A stretch of DNA of 64,000 nt, from assembly GCF_006716765.1 (NCBI RefSeq), contig NZ_VFPO01000001.1, forward strand, positions 1,736,001 to 1,800,000, in the 5' to 3' direction. The notes under the pieces are model-generated. The model did not search any database, was not told the DNA's origin, and worked only from the letters and a program-made list of their open reading frames with translations. The position numbers and the translations under genes were made by a program. Positions 24,485 to 33,802 of this stretch are shown here, piece by piece (the first letter of the stretch is position 1; each line of letters opens with the position of its first letter). The DNA comes from Actinomadura hallensis (GTDB lineage Bacteria > Actinomycetota > Actinomycetes > Streptosporangiales > Streptosporangiaceae).

Positions 24485-25837
24485 ATGACCAGCAACGGTT
24501 TCCCCGCCCCCGGCCGCCTGCCGCAGGAACGCCGCATCGTCACCGAGATCCCCGGGCCGCGCTCCCGGGAACTCCAGGAGCGCCGTCTCACGGCGGTCGC
24601 ACCCGGCGTCGGCAGCGTGCTGCCGGTGTACGTGACGGACGCGGACGGCGGCGTGGTCGTCGACGCCGACGGCAACTCGCTGATCGACTTCGGCTCGGGC
24701 ATCGCGGTCACCGGCGTCGGCAACGCCAACCCGCGGGTCGCCGCGCGGGTCGCCGAGCAGGCCGGCCGGTTCACCCACACCTGCTTCATGGTCGCGCCGT
24801 ACGAGTCGTACGTCGCGGTGTGCGAGAACCTCAACCGCATCACGCCCGGCGACCACGAGAAGCGGTCGATCCTGGTCAACAGCGGGGCCGAGGCCGTGGA
24901 GAACGCCGTCAAGATCGCCCGGTACGCGACCGGGCGGCCGGCGGTCGTCGTGTTCGACCACGGCTACCACGGCCGGACGCTGCTCACGATGACGCTGACC
25001 GCGAAGAACATGCCGTACAAGCACGGCTTCGGTCCCTACGCCCCGGAGGTGTACCGGGCCCCGCTCGCCTACCCCTACCGGTGGCCGACCGGCCCGGACG
25101 GGTGCGGCCCCGAGGCCGCCGCGCAGGTCGTCGACCAGATCACCAAGCAGATCGGCCCGTCGAACGTCGCGGCGGTGCTGATCGAGCCGATCCTGGGCGA
25201 GGGCGGGTTCATCGAACCCGCGCCGGGGTTCCTGCCCGCGATCGCGGAGTTCTGCCGCTCCAACGGCATCCTGTTCATCGCCGACGAGGTCCAGACGGGC
25301 TTCGCCCGGACGGGGGACATGTTCGCCTGCGAGCACGAGGGAATCGTCCCCGACCTCGTCGCCACCGCGAAGGGCATCGCCGGCGGGCTGCCGCTCGCCG
25401 CGGTCACCGGGCGCGCCGACATCATGGACAAGGTGCACGGCGGCGGCCTCGGGGGCACCTACGGCGGCAACCCCCTCGCCTGCGAGGCGGCGCTCGCCGT
25501 ACTGGAGGAGATCGAGGAGGGCAAGCTCACCCGGCGCGCCGCCCGCATCGGCGAGATCATGCTGCCCCGGCTGCGCGCCCTCGCGGAGCGGTACCCCGCC
25601 GTCGGGGACGTCCGGGGACGCGGCGCGATGCTCGCGATCGAGCTGGTGCGGCCCGGCACCAAGGACCCCGATCCCGAGCTGACCGCGCGGGTCGCGCGCC
25701 GCTGCCACGAGCGGGGCCTGCTCGTCCTCACCGCCGGGACCTACGGGAACGTGCTGCGGTTCCTGCCGCCGTTCGTCATCCCGGAGGACCTCCTGAACGA
25801 GGGACTCGACATTCTGGAGGAGTCGTTCGCGGACTGA
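24485..25837 (+). CDS. gabT: 4-aminobutyrate aminotransferase (class III PLP aminotransferase)
   Basis: 450 residues. It carries VNSGAEAVENAVKIAR, HGYHGRTLLTMTLT, FIADEVQTGFARTG (the aspartate that contacts the PLP ring) and Lys296 in TAKGIAGGLPLAAVTGR, which forms the Schiff base. The overall pattern is that of actinobacterial GabT, which transfers the amino group of GABA to 2-oxoglutarate giving succinate semialdehyde. The ATG at 24485 directly follows the divergent promoter region shared with pucR. Confidence 0.93.
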   Translation: MTSNGFPAPGRLPQERRIVTEIPGPRSRELQERRLTAVAPGVGSVLPVYVTDADGGVVVDADGNSLIDFGSGIAVTGVGNANPRVAARVAEQAGRFTHTCFMVAPYESYVAVCENLNRITPGDHEKRSILVNSGAEAVENAVKIARYATGRPAVVVFDHGYHGRTLLTMTLTAKNMPYKHGFGPYAPEVYRAPLAYPYRWPTGPDGCGPEAAAQVVDQITKQIGPSNVAAVLIEPILGEGGFIEPAPGFLPAIAEFCRSNGILFIADEVQTGFARTGDMFACEHEGIVPDLVATAKGIAGGLPLAAVTGRADIMDKVHGGGLGGTYGGNPLACEAALAVLEEIEEGKLTRRAARIGEIMLPRLRALAERYPAVGDVRGRGAMLAIELVRPGTKDPDPELTARVARRCHERGLLVLTAGTYGNVLRFLPPFVIPEDLLNEGLDILEESFAD

Positions 25838-25858
25838 CGGCGGGCCGGGCCGGGACGG

Positions 25859-26851
25859 TCAGAGGCCCCAGGTCCGGCTCACGGTCCACGCGCGCACGTC
25901 GTCGCGCGACAGCAGCCTCCCGCTCACCAGGAGCGCGGCGGTCGTGGCGAGGCCCGGCAGGAACGCGGGGAGCAGCCTTGCGACCGGCCCGTCCGTCATC
26001 GGCAGGAGGATGAGGCCGAGCATGCCCAGCGTGACGAGCCCCAGCACGCCGATCACCTGGGCGAGCCCGGCCATCCTGGCGACGGCGAGCGCGCCGCCCG
26101 CCCAGACGCGGCCGAGCCACAGGGCGACGACGACGGTCCAGAGGGCCGCCATCCCCAGGGTCGAGAGGCTCGCGTCCATGACCAGGGCGACCGCCATGGC
26201 GCAGGCCCAGTAGCACCCGACGATCGCGACGCTGACCTTGACGGCGGTGGGGCGGTCGCGGGGCGCGGGGATTTCGGGGCCCTCCCGGCGGTAGACGCCG
26301 GGCGCGTAGTGGCGCAGGGCGCGGTCGGCGGGGCCGACGACCGACAGCGCGTGACCGAACGGCACCCGGTAGCTGCGCGACCCGTCCCCTGCGGGCACGG
26401 CCAGGTGCTCCATCTCCGGGTGGGCCTCGTGGAACGCGGGGTCCGCCGGGCGCAGGGTGAGGTTGACCGCGGACCCGAGCCTCGCGCTGCCCGTCGCCGG
26501 AGCCGGGTAGCCGAGCGTGACCTCGGCCAGTTCCGCCCAGCCGACCGCCCACGGCGCTCCCTGCGGGTCTTCCCAGCGCAGCCCCGTGGAGTCGAACAGC
26601 AGCCGGCGCGGGCGGAAAGCGATCCTCCTCAGCAGGAGCGGCAGCGCCCCGATCAGCGTGAAGACGGCTCCGATGAGGAACGCCGTCACCCGGGTGCCCG
26701 TCCCGCCCTCCACGTCGCCGGTCAGGGCGGCCGCCACCGCGACGACGCCGATGCCCCCGGCCACCGCGGACCCCACGATCATCTGGCGGGCCTGCGCGGT
26801 TCCGACATCGACGATCACCGGGCCGGGGGGAGGGGGCGTATCACCGCGCAT
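25859..26851 (-). CDS. Membrane protein, paralogue of the next gene, unknown function
   Basis: 330 residues. Two helices near the N-terminus (about 25-45 and 54-72) are followed by a soluble region of about 120 residues that resembles a PH-like module (RRLLFDSTGLRWEDP...W), then four further helices. It shares with its neighbour HPEMEHLA, a VGPxDxAL segment and RVWAGG. ATG at 26851 is chosen because the same promoter-start arrangement occurs in the paralogue. Function not recognised. Confidence 0.78.
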   Translation of the reverse strand: MRGDTPPPPGPVIVDVGTAQARQMIVGSAVAGGIGVVAVAAALTGDVEGGTGTRVTAFLIGAVFTLIGALPLLLRRIAFRPRRLLFDSTGLRWEDPQGAPWAVGWAELAEVTLGYPAPATGSARLGSAVNLTLRPADPAFHEAHPEMEHLAVPAGDGSRSYRVPFGHALSVVGPADRALRHYAPGVYRREGPEIPAPRDRPTAVKVSVAIVGCYWACAMAVALVMDASLSTLGMAALWTVVVALWLGRVWAGGALAVARMAGLAQVIGVLGLVTLGMLGLILLPMTDGPVARLLPAFLPGLATTAALLVSGRLLSRDDVRAWTVSRTWGL

Positions 26852-26868
26852 GCCCAAGAAGGTAGGGG
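26849..26868 (-). promoter_or_regulatory. Leaderless-type promoter, copy 1
   Basis: On the minus strand CCCCTACCTT-CTT-GGGCATG precedes the gene. TACCTT is in -10 position seven bases before the ATG. The same block, differing only in the three-base spacer, precedes the paralogous gene at 27903. Confidence 0.5.
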
Positions 26869-26904
26869 ATCGGCGCGTGCCGGGCACGGCGCCGCCCGGA
26901 GAGA

Positions 26905-27903
26905 TCAGCGGCCCTGCACGCGGGCCTCGGACCAGTCGCGGACCTCGCCGCGCTTGAGCAGCAGACCGGACAGGAGCAGGCCGGTGCTCAGCGGCACGCC
27001 GAACGCGAGCCTGGCCAGGCCGGGGCCGTCCAGGTCGCCGCCGAGCATCAGCGCCGTCAGCAGGAGCACGACCAGGAAGGCTCCGCCGACGAACGTCGCC
27101 GCCCACCTGAGGAAACCGATCGCGAGCGTGCCGCCCGCCCAGACGCGGACGAGCCACGCCACGACGACCGCCGTCCAGAAGGAGCCCATCGCCGCGTCCG
27201 CGGCGTCGCCTTCCCTCGGCGGCCACAGCGCGGCGCCGAAGGCGACGACGGAGAACGCCGAGGTGAGCGCGACGCTCAGCACCACCGCCCACGGGCGCCG
27301 GAGTCCGCGGGGCACGTCCCGGCCGTCGCGCTCGTACTTCCCGGCGGCGAAGGCCGTCAGCGCGTCGTCGATCGGGCCCACGTGGCGGTGGACGTTGCCC
27401 AAGCGCAGCCTGTAGACGACGCCGGGTTCGCCCTGGGAATCCTCTGCCAGGTGCTCCATCTCCGGGTGGGCGTCCCGGAAGGCGCCGTCCGCGGGGCTGA
27501 GCACCAGCTCGATCCTCGGCGGGGTCACCGGCGCGCGCCGCGGCTGGGACGTGTCCGGCCGCGTGTAGGAGAACGTGACCTTCCTCAGCTCCCGCCACGT
27601 CACCGCCCACGCGTCCCCCGGCTCGTCCCAGCGCAGCCCGTCGCCGTCGATCAGCAGGCGGCGCGGCGGGGGCCTCATCCGCCACAGCACCGGCGGCACG
27701 AGGGCGAGCGCGAGGAGGACGAGCCCGACCGTCGTCCCGCCGCCGGAATCTCCGGGCTCGCCGGGCCCGCCCGTGAGCGCGGCGGCGAGCACGGCCAGGC
27801 CGATGCCGCCGAGCACGAGACTCAGCGTCACGACGTGCCGGTAGCGGACGTTCGCGACGGTGACGGACAGCGGCCGCGGAGGGAAGATCGTTTCGCCGGG
27901 CAT
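26905..27903 (-). CDS. Membrane protein, paralogue of the previous gene, unknown function
   Basis: 332 residues with the same design as the 25859-26851 gene: two N-terminal helices, a soluble PH-like region (RRLLIDGDGLRWDEP), and four C-terminal helices. It shares the HPEMEHLA and RVWAGG blocks. The two genes lie 53 bp apart in the same orientation and look like a tandem duplication that has diverged well. No catalytic motif is visible. Confidence 0.78.
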   Translation of the reverse strand: MPGETIFPPRPLSVTVANVRYRHVVTLSLVLGGIGLAVLAAALTGGPGEPGDSGGGTTVGLVLLALALVPPVLWRMRPPPRRLLIDGDGLRWDEPGDAWAVTWRELRKVTFSYTRPDTSQPRRAPVTPPRIELVLSPADGAFRDAHPEMEHLAEDSQGEPGVVYRLRLGNVHRHVGPIDDALTAFAAGKYERDGRDVPRGLRRPWAVVLSVALTSAFSVVAFGAALWPPREGDAADAAMGSFWTAVVVAWLVRVWAGGTLAIGFLRWAATFVGGAFLVVLLLTALMLGGDLDGPGLARLAFGVPLSTGLLLSGLLLKRGEVRDWSEARVQGR

Positions 27904-27920
27904 GCCCCACAAGGTAGGGG
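27901..27920 (-). promoter_or_regulatory. Leaderless-type promoter, copy 2
   Basis: On the minus strand CCCCTACCTT-GTG-GGGCATG, the same arrangement as copy 1. The ATG follows the TACCTT hexamer by seven bases. Conservation between paralogues supports both the promoter and the chosen starts. Confidence 0.5.
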
Positions 27921-27965
27921 TGGGGCGCAGGGCCCGGCCAGGCCCGGACCCGCCACCGGGCGCGG

Positions 27966-28955
27966 TCAGCCCGGCCGGAGCGACTCGGGGTACAGGTCGG
28001 CGAGGATCTCGTAGGAGCGCAGCCTGTCGCCGTGGTCGTGGACTTGCGTCATCACCATGACCTCGTCGACGCCCGTGCGCTCGACCAGCGCGTCCAGATC
28101 CTTCCGGACGGTCTCGGGACCGCCCACCACCTGCTCCGCCAGCCGCGCCTCGATCATCTCGCGTTCGAGCGGCGTGTACGGGTACGCGGCGGCCTCCTCC
28201 GGCGACGGCAGCGGACCCGGGTTGCCGCGCCGCAGCAGCAGGAACGACAGCGCCTGCGGCGCCGCGAGCTCGCGCGCCCGCTCGTCGGTCTCGGCGGCGA
28301 TGACCGACACGCCGATCATCGCGTACGGCTCGTCCAGCGCGCCGGGGCGGAACGTCTCGCGGTACAGCTTCAGCGCGGGCTCGGTGTTCGCGGCGCTGAA
28401 GTGGTGCGCGAACGCGAACGGCATGCCGAGCAGCCCGGCCAGCTGCGCGCTGAACCCGCTGGACCCGAGCAGCCAGATCGGCGGCTCGTTCCCGGCGGCG
28501 GGCGTGACCGTGCTGTCGGCGGCGAAGTAGGAGCGCAGCTCGACGACCTGCTCGGGGAAGTCGTCCGCGGACAGCGGGCCGGGGGCGCGCCGCAGCGCCC
28601 GCGCGGTGGCCTGGTCGGTGCCGGGGGCCCGGCCGAGGCCGAGGTCGATGCGCCCCGGGTAGAGGGCCTCCAGCGTCCCGAACTGCTCGGCGACCACCAT
28701 CGGCGCGTGGTTCGGCAGCATGACCCCGCCGGAGCCGATCCGCATCGTGGACGTCGCCGCCGCGACCTGCCCGACCAGCACGGCGGGCGCGGAGCTGGCG
28801 ATGCCGGGCATCGCGTGGTGCTCGGCGAGCCAGTACCGGCGGTAGCCGAGCCGCTCGGCGCGGCGGGCCAGGTCGAGGGTGTTGCGCAGCGCCTGCGCGG
28901 ACGTGCCGCCGCTGACGACGGGTGCCAGGTCGAGGACGGAGAAGGACACGCTCAT
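27966..28955 (-). CDS. LLM-class (luciferase-like) flavin-dependent oxidoreductase
   Basis: 329 residues of TIM-barrel luciferase family. It shows [47 protein letters not shown] (cut here only for description) and GLGRAPGTD, the MsnO8-like subgroup pattern. It uses FMN or F420; the subgroup is usually annotated FMN. Substrate unknown. ATG at 28955 begins [13 protein letters not shown]. It ends 63 bp upstream of the paralogous membrane protein gene. Confidence 0.88.
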   Translation of the reverse strand: MSVSFSVLDLAPVVSGGTSAQALRNTLDLARRAERLGYRRYWLAEHHAMPGIASSAPAVLVGQVAAATSTMRIGSGGVMLPNHAPMVVAEQFGTLEALYPGRIDLGLGRAPGTDQATARALRRAPGPLSADDFPEQVVELRSYFAADSTVTPAAGNEPPIWLLGSSGFSAQLAGLLGMPFAFAHHFSAANTEPALKLYRETFRPGALDEPYAMIGVSVIAAETDERARELAAPQALSFLLLRRGNPGPLPSPEEAAAYPYTPLEREMIEARLAEQVVGGPETVRKDLDALVERTGVDEVMVMTQVHDHGDRLRSYEILADLYPESLRPG

Positions 28956-29043
28956 GACGAGCCATAACCCTTCGCGGCCTCGTCCTCTTCCCGGCGGTCC
29001 GCGCGGCCCGCCGGCAGACCGGCTCGTCGGCCGACCCCGCTGG

Positions 29044-29343
29044 TCAGCCGACCAGGACGACGACGGGGACGGCGAGGACCGCGAGCACGACGGGGGCGGT
29101 GATGCTGATCCACGACCAGTTGACCAGCCGGCGGGCCCGGTCGGCGTCGTGGGGGAACACGGTCTCGGCCTTGGTGTACAGGAGGGCCGCCGTCACCATC
29201 AGCGGCAGGAACAGCAGCATCGTGAGGACGCCGAGCACGAACGCGGCGATCTGCCCGGACAGGGTGTAGGTCCCGTCCGGGCCGATGCCGAACGCGAGCT
29301 TGGGAGCCGCGGGGGCGGGGGCGGCGGACACGGAGTGGGTCAT
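29044..29343 (-). CDS. Small membrane protein with two helices, unknown function
   Basis: 99 residues. An alanine/proline-rich N-terminus is followed by two hydrophobic helices (about 32-55 and 76-98), with a charged loop containing [14 protein letters not shown] between. It resembles small actinobacterial interferon-induced-transmembrane-like (CD225) proteins in layout, but the assignment is uncertain. A GATCA inverted repeat lies upstream. Confidence 0.65.
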   Translation of the reverse strand: MTHSVSAAPAPAAPKLAFGIGPDGTYTLSGQIAAFVLGVLTMLLFLPLMVTAALLYTKAETVFPHDADRARRLVNWSWISITAPVVLAVLAVPVVVLVG

Positions 29344-29378
29344 CAGGACGCACCACCGATCACTAGGGGTGTGACCCG

Positions 29379-29397
29379 GATCATACGATGCGTGATC
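29379..29397. promoter_or_regulatory. GATCA-N9-TGATC inverted repeat
   Basis: A 19-bp element 36 bp upstream of the small membrane protein gene, with another GATCA at 29359-29363. It could be an operator; no family is recognised. Confidence 0.3.
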
Positions 29398-29448
29398 GCC
29401 GCGTTCCAGGGGCCGGCCGCCCTTTCCGGACGGCCGGCCCGAGAGGCG

Positions 29449-31137
29449 TCAGCGCAGGCGGAGCCCCAGCAGGACGGGGTCGTGGTCGGAGGAGCGGAAC
29501 GCGTCCGGCCGGTAGAACTCCGGCGGGTTGAACTCGGTGTTGTAGTCGAGGAACACCGGCTCGTCGCTGTTGACGTGCCAGATCGTGGCGCCGGTCGCGC
29601 GCCGCGACAGCGACCTCCCGGCCAGGATGTGGTCCAGCTCGCCGGACTGGCCGTCGAAGACGTAGCTGTACCGCTCGTGCGGCGGGACGAACCGCCTGGT
29701 CTGGCTCACCAGGCCGCCGTCCGTCAGCACCTTGACGGGGTCCTCGGCGGCGTAGGCGTTGAGGTCGCCGATGACGAGCGGGTTCGGCGACGCGTCCGCG
29801 ATCGCGGCGACGGCCTCGGCCTGGGCGACGCGGCGGGCGTTGTAGCAGCCCTGCCCGTCGCCCTGGTCGGCGTCGGGCCCGGTGGCGCCGTCGCACCCCT
29901 TCGACTTGAAGTGGTTGACGATCACCGTGAAGGGCGTCCTGCCCGACGCGGGCCGGAACGTCTGCACGAGCGGCGGCCGGTCGAACACCGGGTCCTGCGA
30001 CGACCGCGCGGCGCCGACCGGCGTGACCTTCCCCGGCTTGTAGATGAGCGCGACGTGGATCGCGTCCGCTCCGGGACGAGGGTGCCTCACCCACGCGTAC
30101 GTCCCGGCGCCCGTGGCCCGGTTGAGCGCGTCGACCAGCGCGCCCACGGCGGCGTCGCCGTTGTTCTCGACCTCCATGAGCCCGACGACGTCGGCGTCGA
30201 GGCCCTTCAGCGCGGCGGTCAGCTTGGCGAGCTGCCGCTCCTGTTCCTGCGCCGTGTCCGCGCCGCGCTCGCCGAGAGTGGTGAACCAGTTCAACGTGTT
30301 GAAGCTCGCAACCCGGACGTTGCCGCCGACGTGCCGGGGCTTGGCGGGACGCCGGTTGGCGTTGGCGAAGCGCGCCTTCACGGTCGGCTGGAGGCGGTAC
30401 TCGCCGAAGCCGTAACCGAGGACGCCGGTCAGCCCCTGCGTCGAGTCGCCGATCCGCAGGACGCGCGGGTCGGTGTACGGGATCGTGTCCGGGTTCTGGA
30501 CGTTCGACCCGTCGTCGACGAGGAGCCGCCGCGCGTCGTTGCCCGCCTGGGTGGAGCCGTGCCCGTCGGTCGGCTGGAAGAGGCGGCCGCCCGCGGACAC
30601 GGTGACCTCGCCGTACCGCCCGAGCGCGTAGGTCTCGGTGGCGGTGAGCCGCTGCGGGAACCGCAGCAGCATGCCCTCGTACCGTTCCAGGTCCTCGCCC
30701 TTCCGCAGCGGCAGCCGGACGTTCACCGGGGCCACCCGGCCCCTCCCGCAGACGTCGACGGACGAGACGGGCGACAGCTCGGTGAGCCCGTTGAACTCGG
30801 TCGCCCTGCCGGTCACGAGGACGCGGTCGCCGACCGAGACCTCCTGCGCCGAGTAGACGAAGAGCCCTTCGGAGGTCCGCGGGTCGGCGTCGGGGACGGG
30901 GTCCTGGACGAAGAAGCCGCCGAGCTGGTCGGGGCGCTGGAAGTCCGCGGTGACGACGCCCTCGACCCGGACCGTCCGCCCGTTCACCGGGCTGGTCTCG
31001 CCGGGGCCCTGCACCTCGGAGATCCGGTGGTCGGCGGGGGTGCCGCAGCCGGGCGGCTCCGCGGCGGCGGCCGCCGGGACCCCGCCGGCGACTCCGGCGG
31101 TCAGGACGGTCGCGATCGCTGCTGCTGTTCGGCGCAT
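29449..31137 (-). CDS. Secreted ExeM/NucH-family extracellular endonuclease
   Basis: 562 residues. A Sec signal peptide (MRRTAAAIATVLTAG...AAAAAEPP) is followed by an OB-like domain (about residues 40-130) as in ExeM nucleases, then an endonuclease/exonuclease/phosphatase domain from about residue 270. Key motifs are VASFNTLNWF, MEVENNGD (metal-binding Glu), VIVNHFKSKG, VIGDLNAYA and the terminal SDHDPVL with catalytic Asp-His. Expected to degrade extracellular DNA. Monocistronic; divergent from the IPT/TIG membrane protein gene. Confidence 0.9.
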   Translation of the reverse strand: MRRTAAAIATVLTAGVAGGVPAAAAAEPPGCGTPADHRISEVQGPGETSPVNGRTVRVEGVVTADFQRPDQLGGFFVQDPVPDADPRTSEGLFVYSAQEVSVGDRVLVTGRATEFNGLTELSPVSSVDVCGRGRVAPVNVRLPLRKGEDLERYEGMLLRFPQRLTATETYALGRYGEVTVSAGGRLFQPTDGHGSTQAGNDARRLLVDDGSNVQNPDTIPYTDPRVLRIGDSTQGLTGVLGYGFGEYRLQPTVKARFANANRRPAKPRHVGGNVRVASFNTLNWFTTLGERGADTAQEQERQLAKLTAALKGLDADVVGLMEVENNGDAAVGALVDALNRATGAGTYAWVRHPRPGADAIHVALIYKPGKVTPVGAARSSQDPVFDRPPLVQTFRPASGRTPFTVIVNHFKSKGCDGATGPDADQGDGQGCYNARRVAQAEAVAAIADASPNPLVIGDLNAYAAEDPVKVLTDGGLVSQTRRFVPPHERYSYVFDGQSGELDHILAGRSLSRRATGATIWHVNSDEPVFLDYNTEFNPPEFYRPDAFRSSDHDPVLLGLRLR

Positions 31138-31307
31138 GGCCGGAGCGTATTTCTGGGTCTTCGTCGATCAGTGAGCGGTTAATGAAGACTCCACCAATTT
31201 GCAATGGAATGTCGGAATCGATGGGCGCCGCCCGTCCGGGAACGACGGAACATCACCGGCGAAGCCCTGCGATAATCCCGCGAAAAGCCGTGACGAAAAG
31301 GAGAACC

Positions 31308-32102
31308 GTGGCCGAGTCGCCGGTCGGATCCGAGTACGCCCGCACCCGCGACATCGTCGTCGCCGCGGCCGTCCTGCTCGCCCTCACCGCCGTGCTCGTC
31401 GTCGTCCTCGTCCAGGCGTGGCCGCCCGCCCCGGCCGTCGCCCTGGACGGGGGCACCGAGACCCCCGCCCCCGCCACGACCGTCGAGCTGTTCGGCTGGT
31501 CGCCCACGCTGTCCCGCGAGACGAGCATGTTCGTCGTCGTCATGGCCGCCGGGGCGCTCGGCGCGGTCGTGCACGTCCTGCGCTCGTTCTACTGGTACGT
31601 GGGCAACCGCGCGCTGCGCCGGAGCTGGCTGGTGATGTACCTGCTGCTCCCGTTCGTCGGGGCGCTGCTCGGATTGATCGTCTACCTCGTGCTGCGCGGC
31701 GGGCTGACCTCCCCGGCGGGCGGCGCGTCCGACGTCAACCCCTACGGCGTCACCGCGATCGCCGCGCTCGTCGGCCTGTTCTCCCGCGAGACGTCCGAGA
31801 AGCTCCGCAGCGTCTTCGCCACCCTGCTGTCCCACCCCCCGTCCGGGCGGGACCAGGCCCTCCCGGCCCGCGTCAGCGCGGTCGAGCCGGTGAGCGGCCC
31901 GGTCGGCACCGTGGTCACCCTCCACGGCACCGGGCTCGGCTCGGCGACCGCCGTGCGGTTCGGCGCCGCCCAGTCGCGCATCTCCGACGCGACCGACACG
32001 TTCGTCCGCACGGCCGTCCCTCCGGGCGCCACGACCGCGCCGCCCGTGGTGATCACCCCGACCGGGCCCGCGACCGGGCCCGAGATCTTCACGGTCGACT
32101 GA
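31308..32102 (+). CDS. Membrane protein with C-terminal IPT/TIG domain
   Basis: 264 residues. Three hydrophobic helices lie at about 16-37, 68-87 and 104-126; a further segment, ATAIAALVGLFS-like, precedes a soluble C-terminal domain of about 80 residues. That domain (VSAVEPVSGPVGTVVTLHGTGL...) is an IPT/TIG immunoglobulin-like fold ending TGPEIFTV. The start is GTG at 31308 behind AAAAGGAG. Role unknown. Confidence 0.8.
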   Translation: MAESPVGSEYARTRDIVVAAAVLLALTAVLVVVLVQAWPPAPAVALDGGTETPAPATTVELFGWSPTLSRETSMFVVVMAAGALGAVVHVLRSFYWYVGNRALRRSWLVMYLLLPFVGALLGLIVYLVLRGGLTSPAGGASDVNPYGVTAIAALVGLFSRETSEKLRSVFATLLSHPPSGRDQALPARVSAVEPVSGPVGTVVTLHGTGLGSATAVRFGAAQSRISDATDTFVRTAVPPGATTAPPVVITPTGPATGPEIFTVD

Positions 32103-32165
32103 GCGGCCCCACGCCCGGCCGGGCGGCCGCGCCCACTCCCGGCCGGGGGCCGCCGCGGCCGTTCT

Positions 32166-33623
32166 CTACGCCCGGCCGGCGTCCTCCCAATGGGGGTGCC
32201 AGACCTCGTAGGCGGCGCCCGGGTACACGCGGGGCAGCTCGGACGTGGGCAGCCGGCCCAGCTCCGCGCCCGTCCGCGCGACGCCGAACTGCCGCTCGAC
32301 CGGGTACGCGTCGCGGTCCAGGCTCTTCGGCCCGGACACCAGGCAGGTGTGGCGGGCGCCGGGCAGCTCGTCGTCGGGGACGGCGGCGCCGACCGCGAGG
32401 CTGTTGGACACCGTCACCCAGCTCCCGAGCGCCGTCACCTGCCGCTCGGCGCCCTGGTCCTCCCAGCGGTGCTCCAGGATCGGCTTGGAGAAGATCGGGA
32501 CGAGCAGGTGCGACACGCCGCACGCCTCCAGCTCCCGCTCCCAGCCTGCCGTCCGGCCGAGGTCCTCGCAGATCAGCACCGCGAGCCGGCCGAGCGAGGA
32601 GTCGAGCACGCCGATCCGCGCGCCGGGCCGCATGTACTCCACCGCCGTCCCCGCGGACGGGGCGTCCGGCAGCCGCCACAGGCGCATCTGCCCGGCGGTC
32701 AGCGTGAAACCGGACAGCTTGTCCTGGACGAGGATCTCCTGGCCCGTCCACCGGTCGAGCAGGACGGCCCGGTTCGGCGGCGGGTCGCCGCCTCCGAGGG
32801 GTCCGCTGCCGAGCAGCAGGAACCGCAGCGGGCGGCGGTCGCGGTCGCGTGCGGCGGTGTCGAACGCGACCTCCTTCCAGTGCTCCAGCAGCCCGTCCGA
32901 CAGCGACGCCTCCGGCATCACCGCGAGCTGCGCGCCGGACTCGTCCAGCCGCCGGACGATCGCCTTGATGCGGCTGCGGAGGCCGGAGGAGTCCATCGGG
33001 CGGAGCCGGTAGACGGTCAGGCCGTGCCGCTCCTCGAAGGCGATGTCCACGTCGTCGTAGGTCTCCAGGACGGGCGCGCAGCCGACCGCGATCGGCTCGT
33101 CCCGGCTGAAGTGCGGGTCGTTCACCGCGGGCAGGATCGCGTGGTCGACGCGGTCCCACTCGGCCTGGCCGACGCGGTGGACGCCGAAGAACTCCGCCTT
33201 GGACCGCTTCCCGCGCGGCCTGCCCGGGAAGGCGCACCGGGGGAGCAGCGCGCCCGTCGTCCCCGGCCCGTTCAGCTTCCCCTCGGTCAGGTAGTTGACC
33301 AGGACCCCGGCGAGCGCGGGCGCGTCGTAGTACGGGCCGTAGGGGCTGGCGTGGGCCAGCGCGGCGTCGAGGCCGAGCAGGATCGTGAACGCCCCTCGGT
33401 CGCCGTGCCGGGAGATGATCCGCGCGGTCTCCTCCGGGTCGAGGGCGCCGTGCTCAAGCACCGTCCCGGCGATCTCGTCCGCCTCGCGCCGCACCCGGTC
33501 GTCGGCGTACCAGCGCGCGGCCGTCCAGCCCCGGAAGACCTCGTCCGGGATCGCGTCGTAGAGATGCACGAAGAGATCAGCTGGCCCGGCCGGATAGGCG
33601 GCTGCGTCCAACTGATCCGTCAT
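32166..33623 (-). CDS. Nitrilase-superfamily (carbon-nitrogen hydrolase) protein with unusual N-terminal extension
   Basis: 485 residues. The C-terminal half has a plausible nitrilase Glu-Lys-Cys triad: Glu238 in AVMPEASLSDG, Lys302 in LVQDKLSGF and Cys352 in VLICEDLGR. The first 190 residues match no domain I recognise and include a histidine/aspartate-rich stretch (ISRHGDRGAFTILLG). Typical nitrilases are about 300 residues, so this is a fusion or a divergent branch. It is divergent from a winged-helix gene. Substrate unknown. Confidence 0.7.
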   Translation of the reverse strand: MTDQLDAAAYPAGPADLFVHLYDAIPDEVFRGWTAARWYADDRVRREADEIAGTVLEHGALDPEETARIISRHGDRGAFTILLGLDAALAHASPYGPYYDAPALAGVLVNYLTEGKLNGPGTTGALLPRCAFPGRPRGKRSKAEFFGVHRVGQAEWDRVDHAILPAVNDPHFSRDEPIAVGCAPVLETYDDVDIAFEERHGLTVYRLRPMDSSGLRSRIKAIVRRLDESGAQLAVMPEASLSDGLLEHWKEVAFDTAARDRDRRPLRFLLLGSGPLGGGDPPPNRAVLLDRWTGQEILVQDKLSGFTLTAGQMRLWRLPDAPSAGTAVEYMRPGARIGVLDSSLGRLAVLICEDLGRTAGWERELEACGVSHLLVPIFSKPILEHRWEDQGAERQVTALGSWVTVSNSLAVGAAVPDDELPGARHTCLVSGPKSLDRDAYPVERQFGVARTGAELGRLPTSELPRVYPGAAYEVWHPHWEDAGRA

Positions 33624-33802
33624 GAGCGCCCCCGGGGGAGTTGACAGGCACGGTTACAGGTGGTGCGCCGATGCTAACTCTCCCGGTCGGTGCTTTTCGT
33701 GTCGTCCGCTACAGATGCCCCCCGTCCCGTCACTTGACATTCACTTGGCATGGGCGCACGCTGAAGAGGTCCGGCGGAGCCCTCGACCTCGGGAGCGTCA
33801 GC

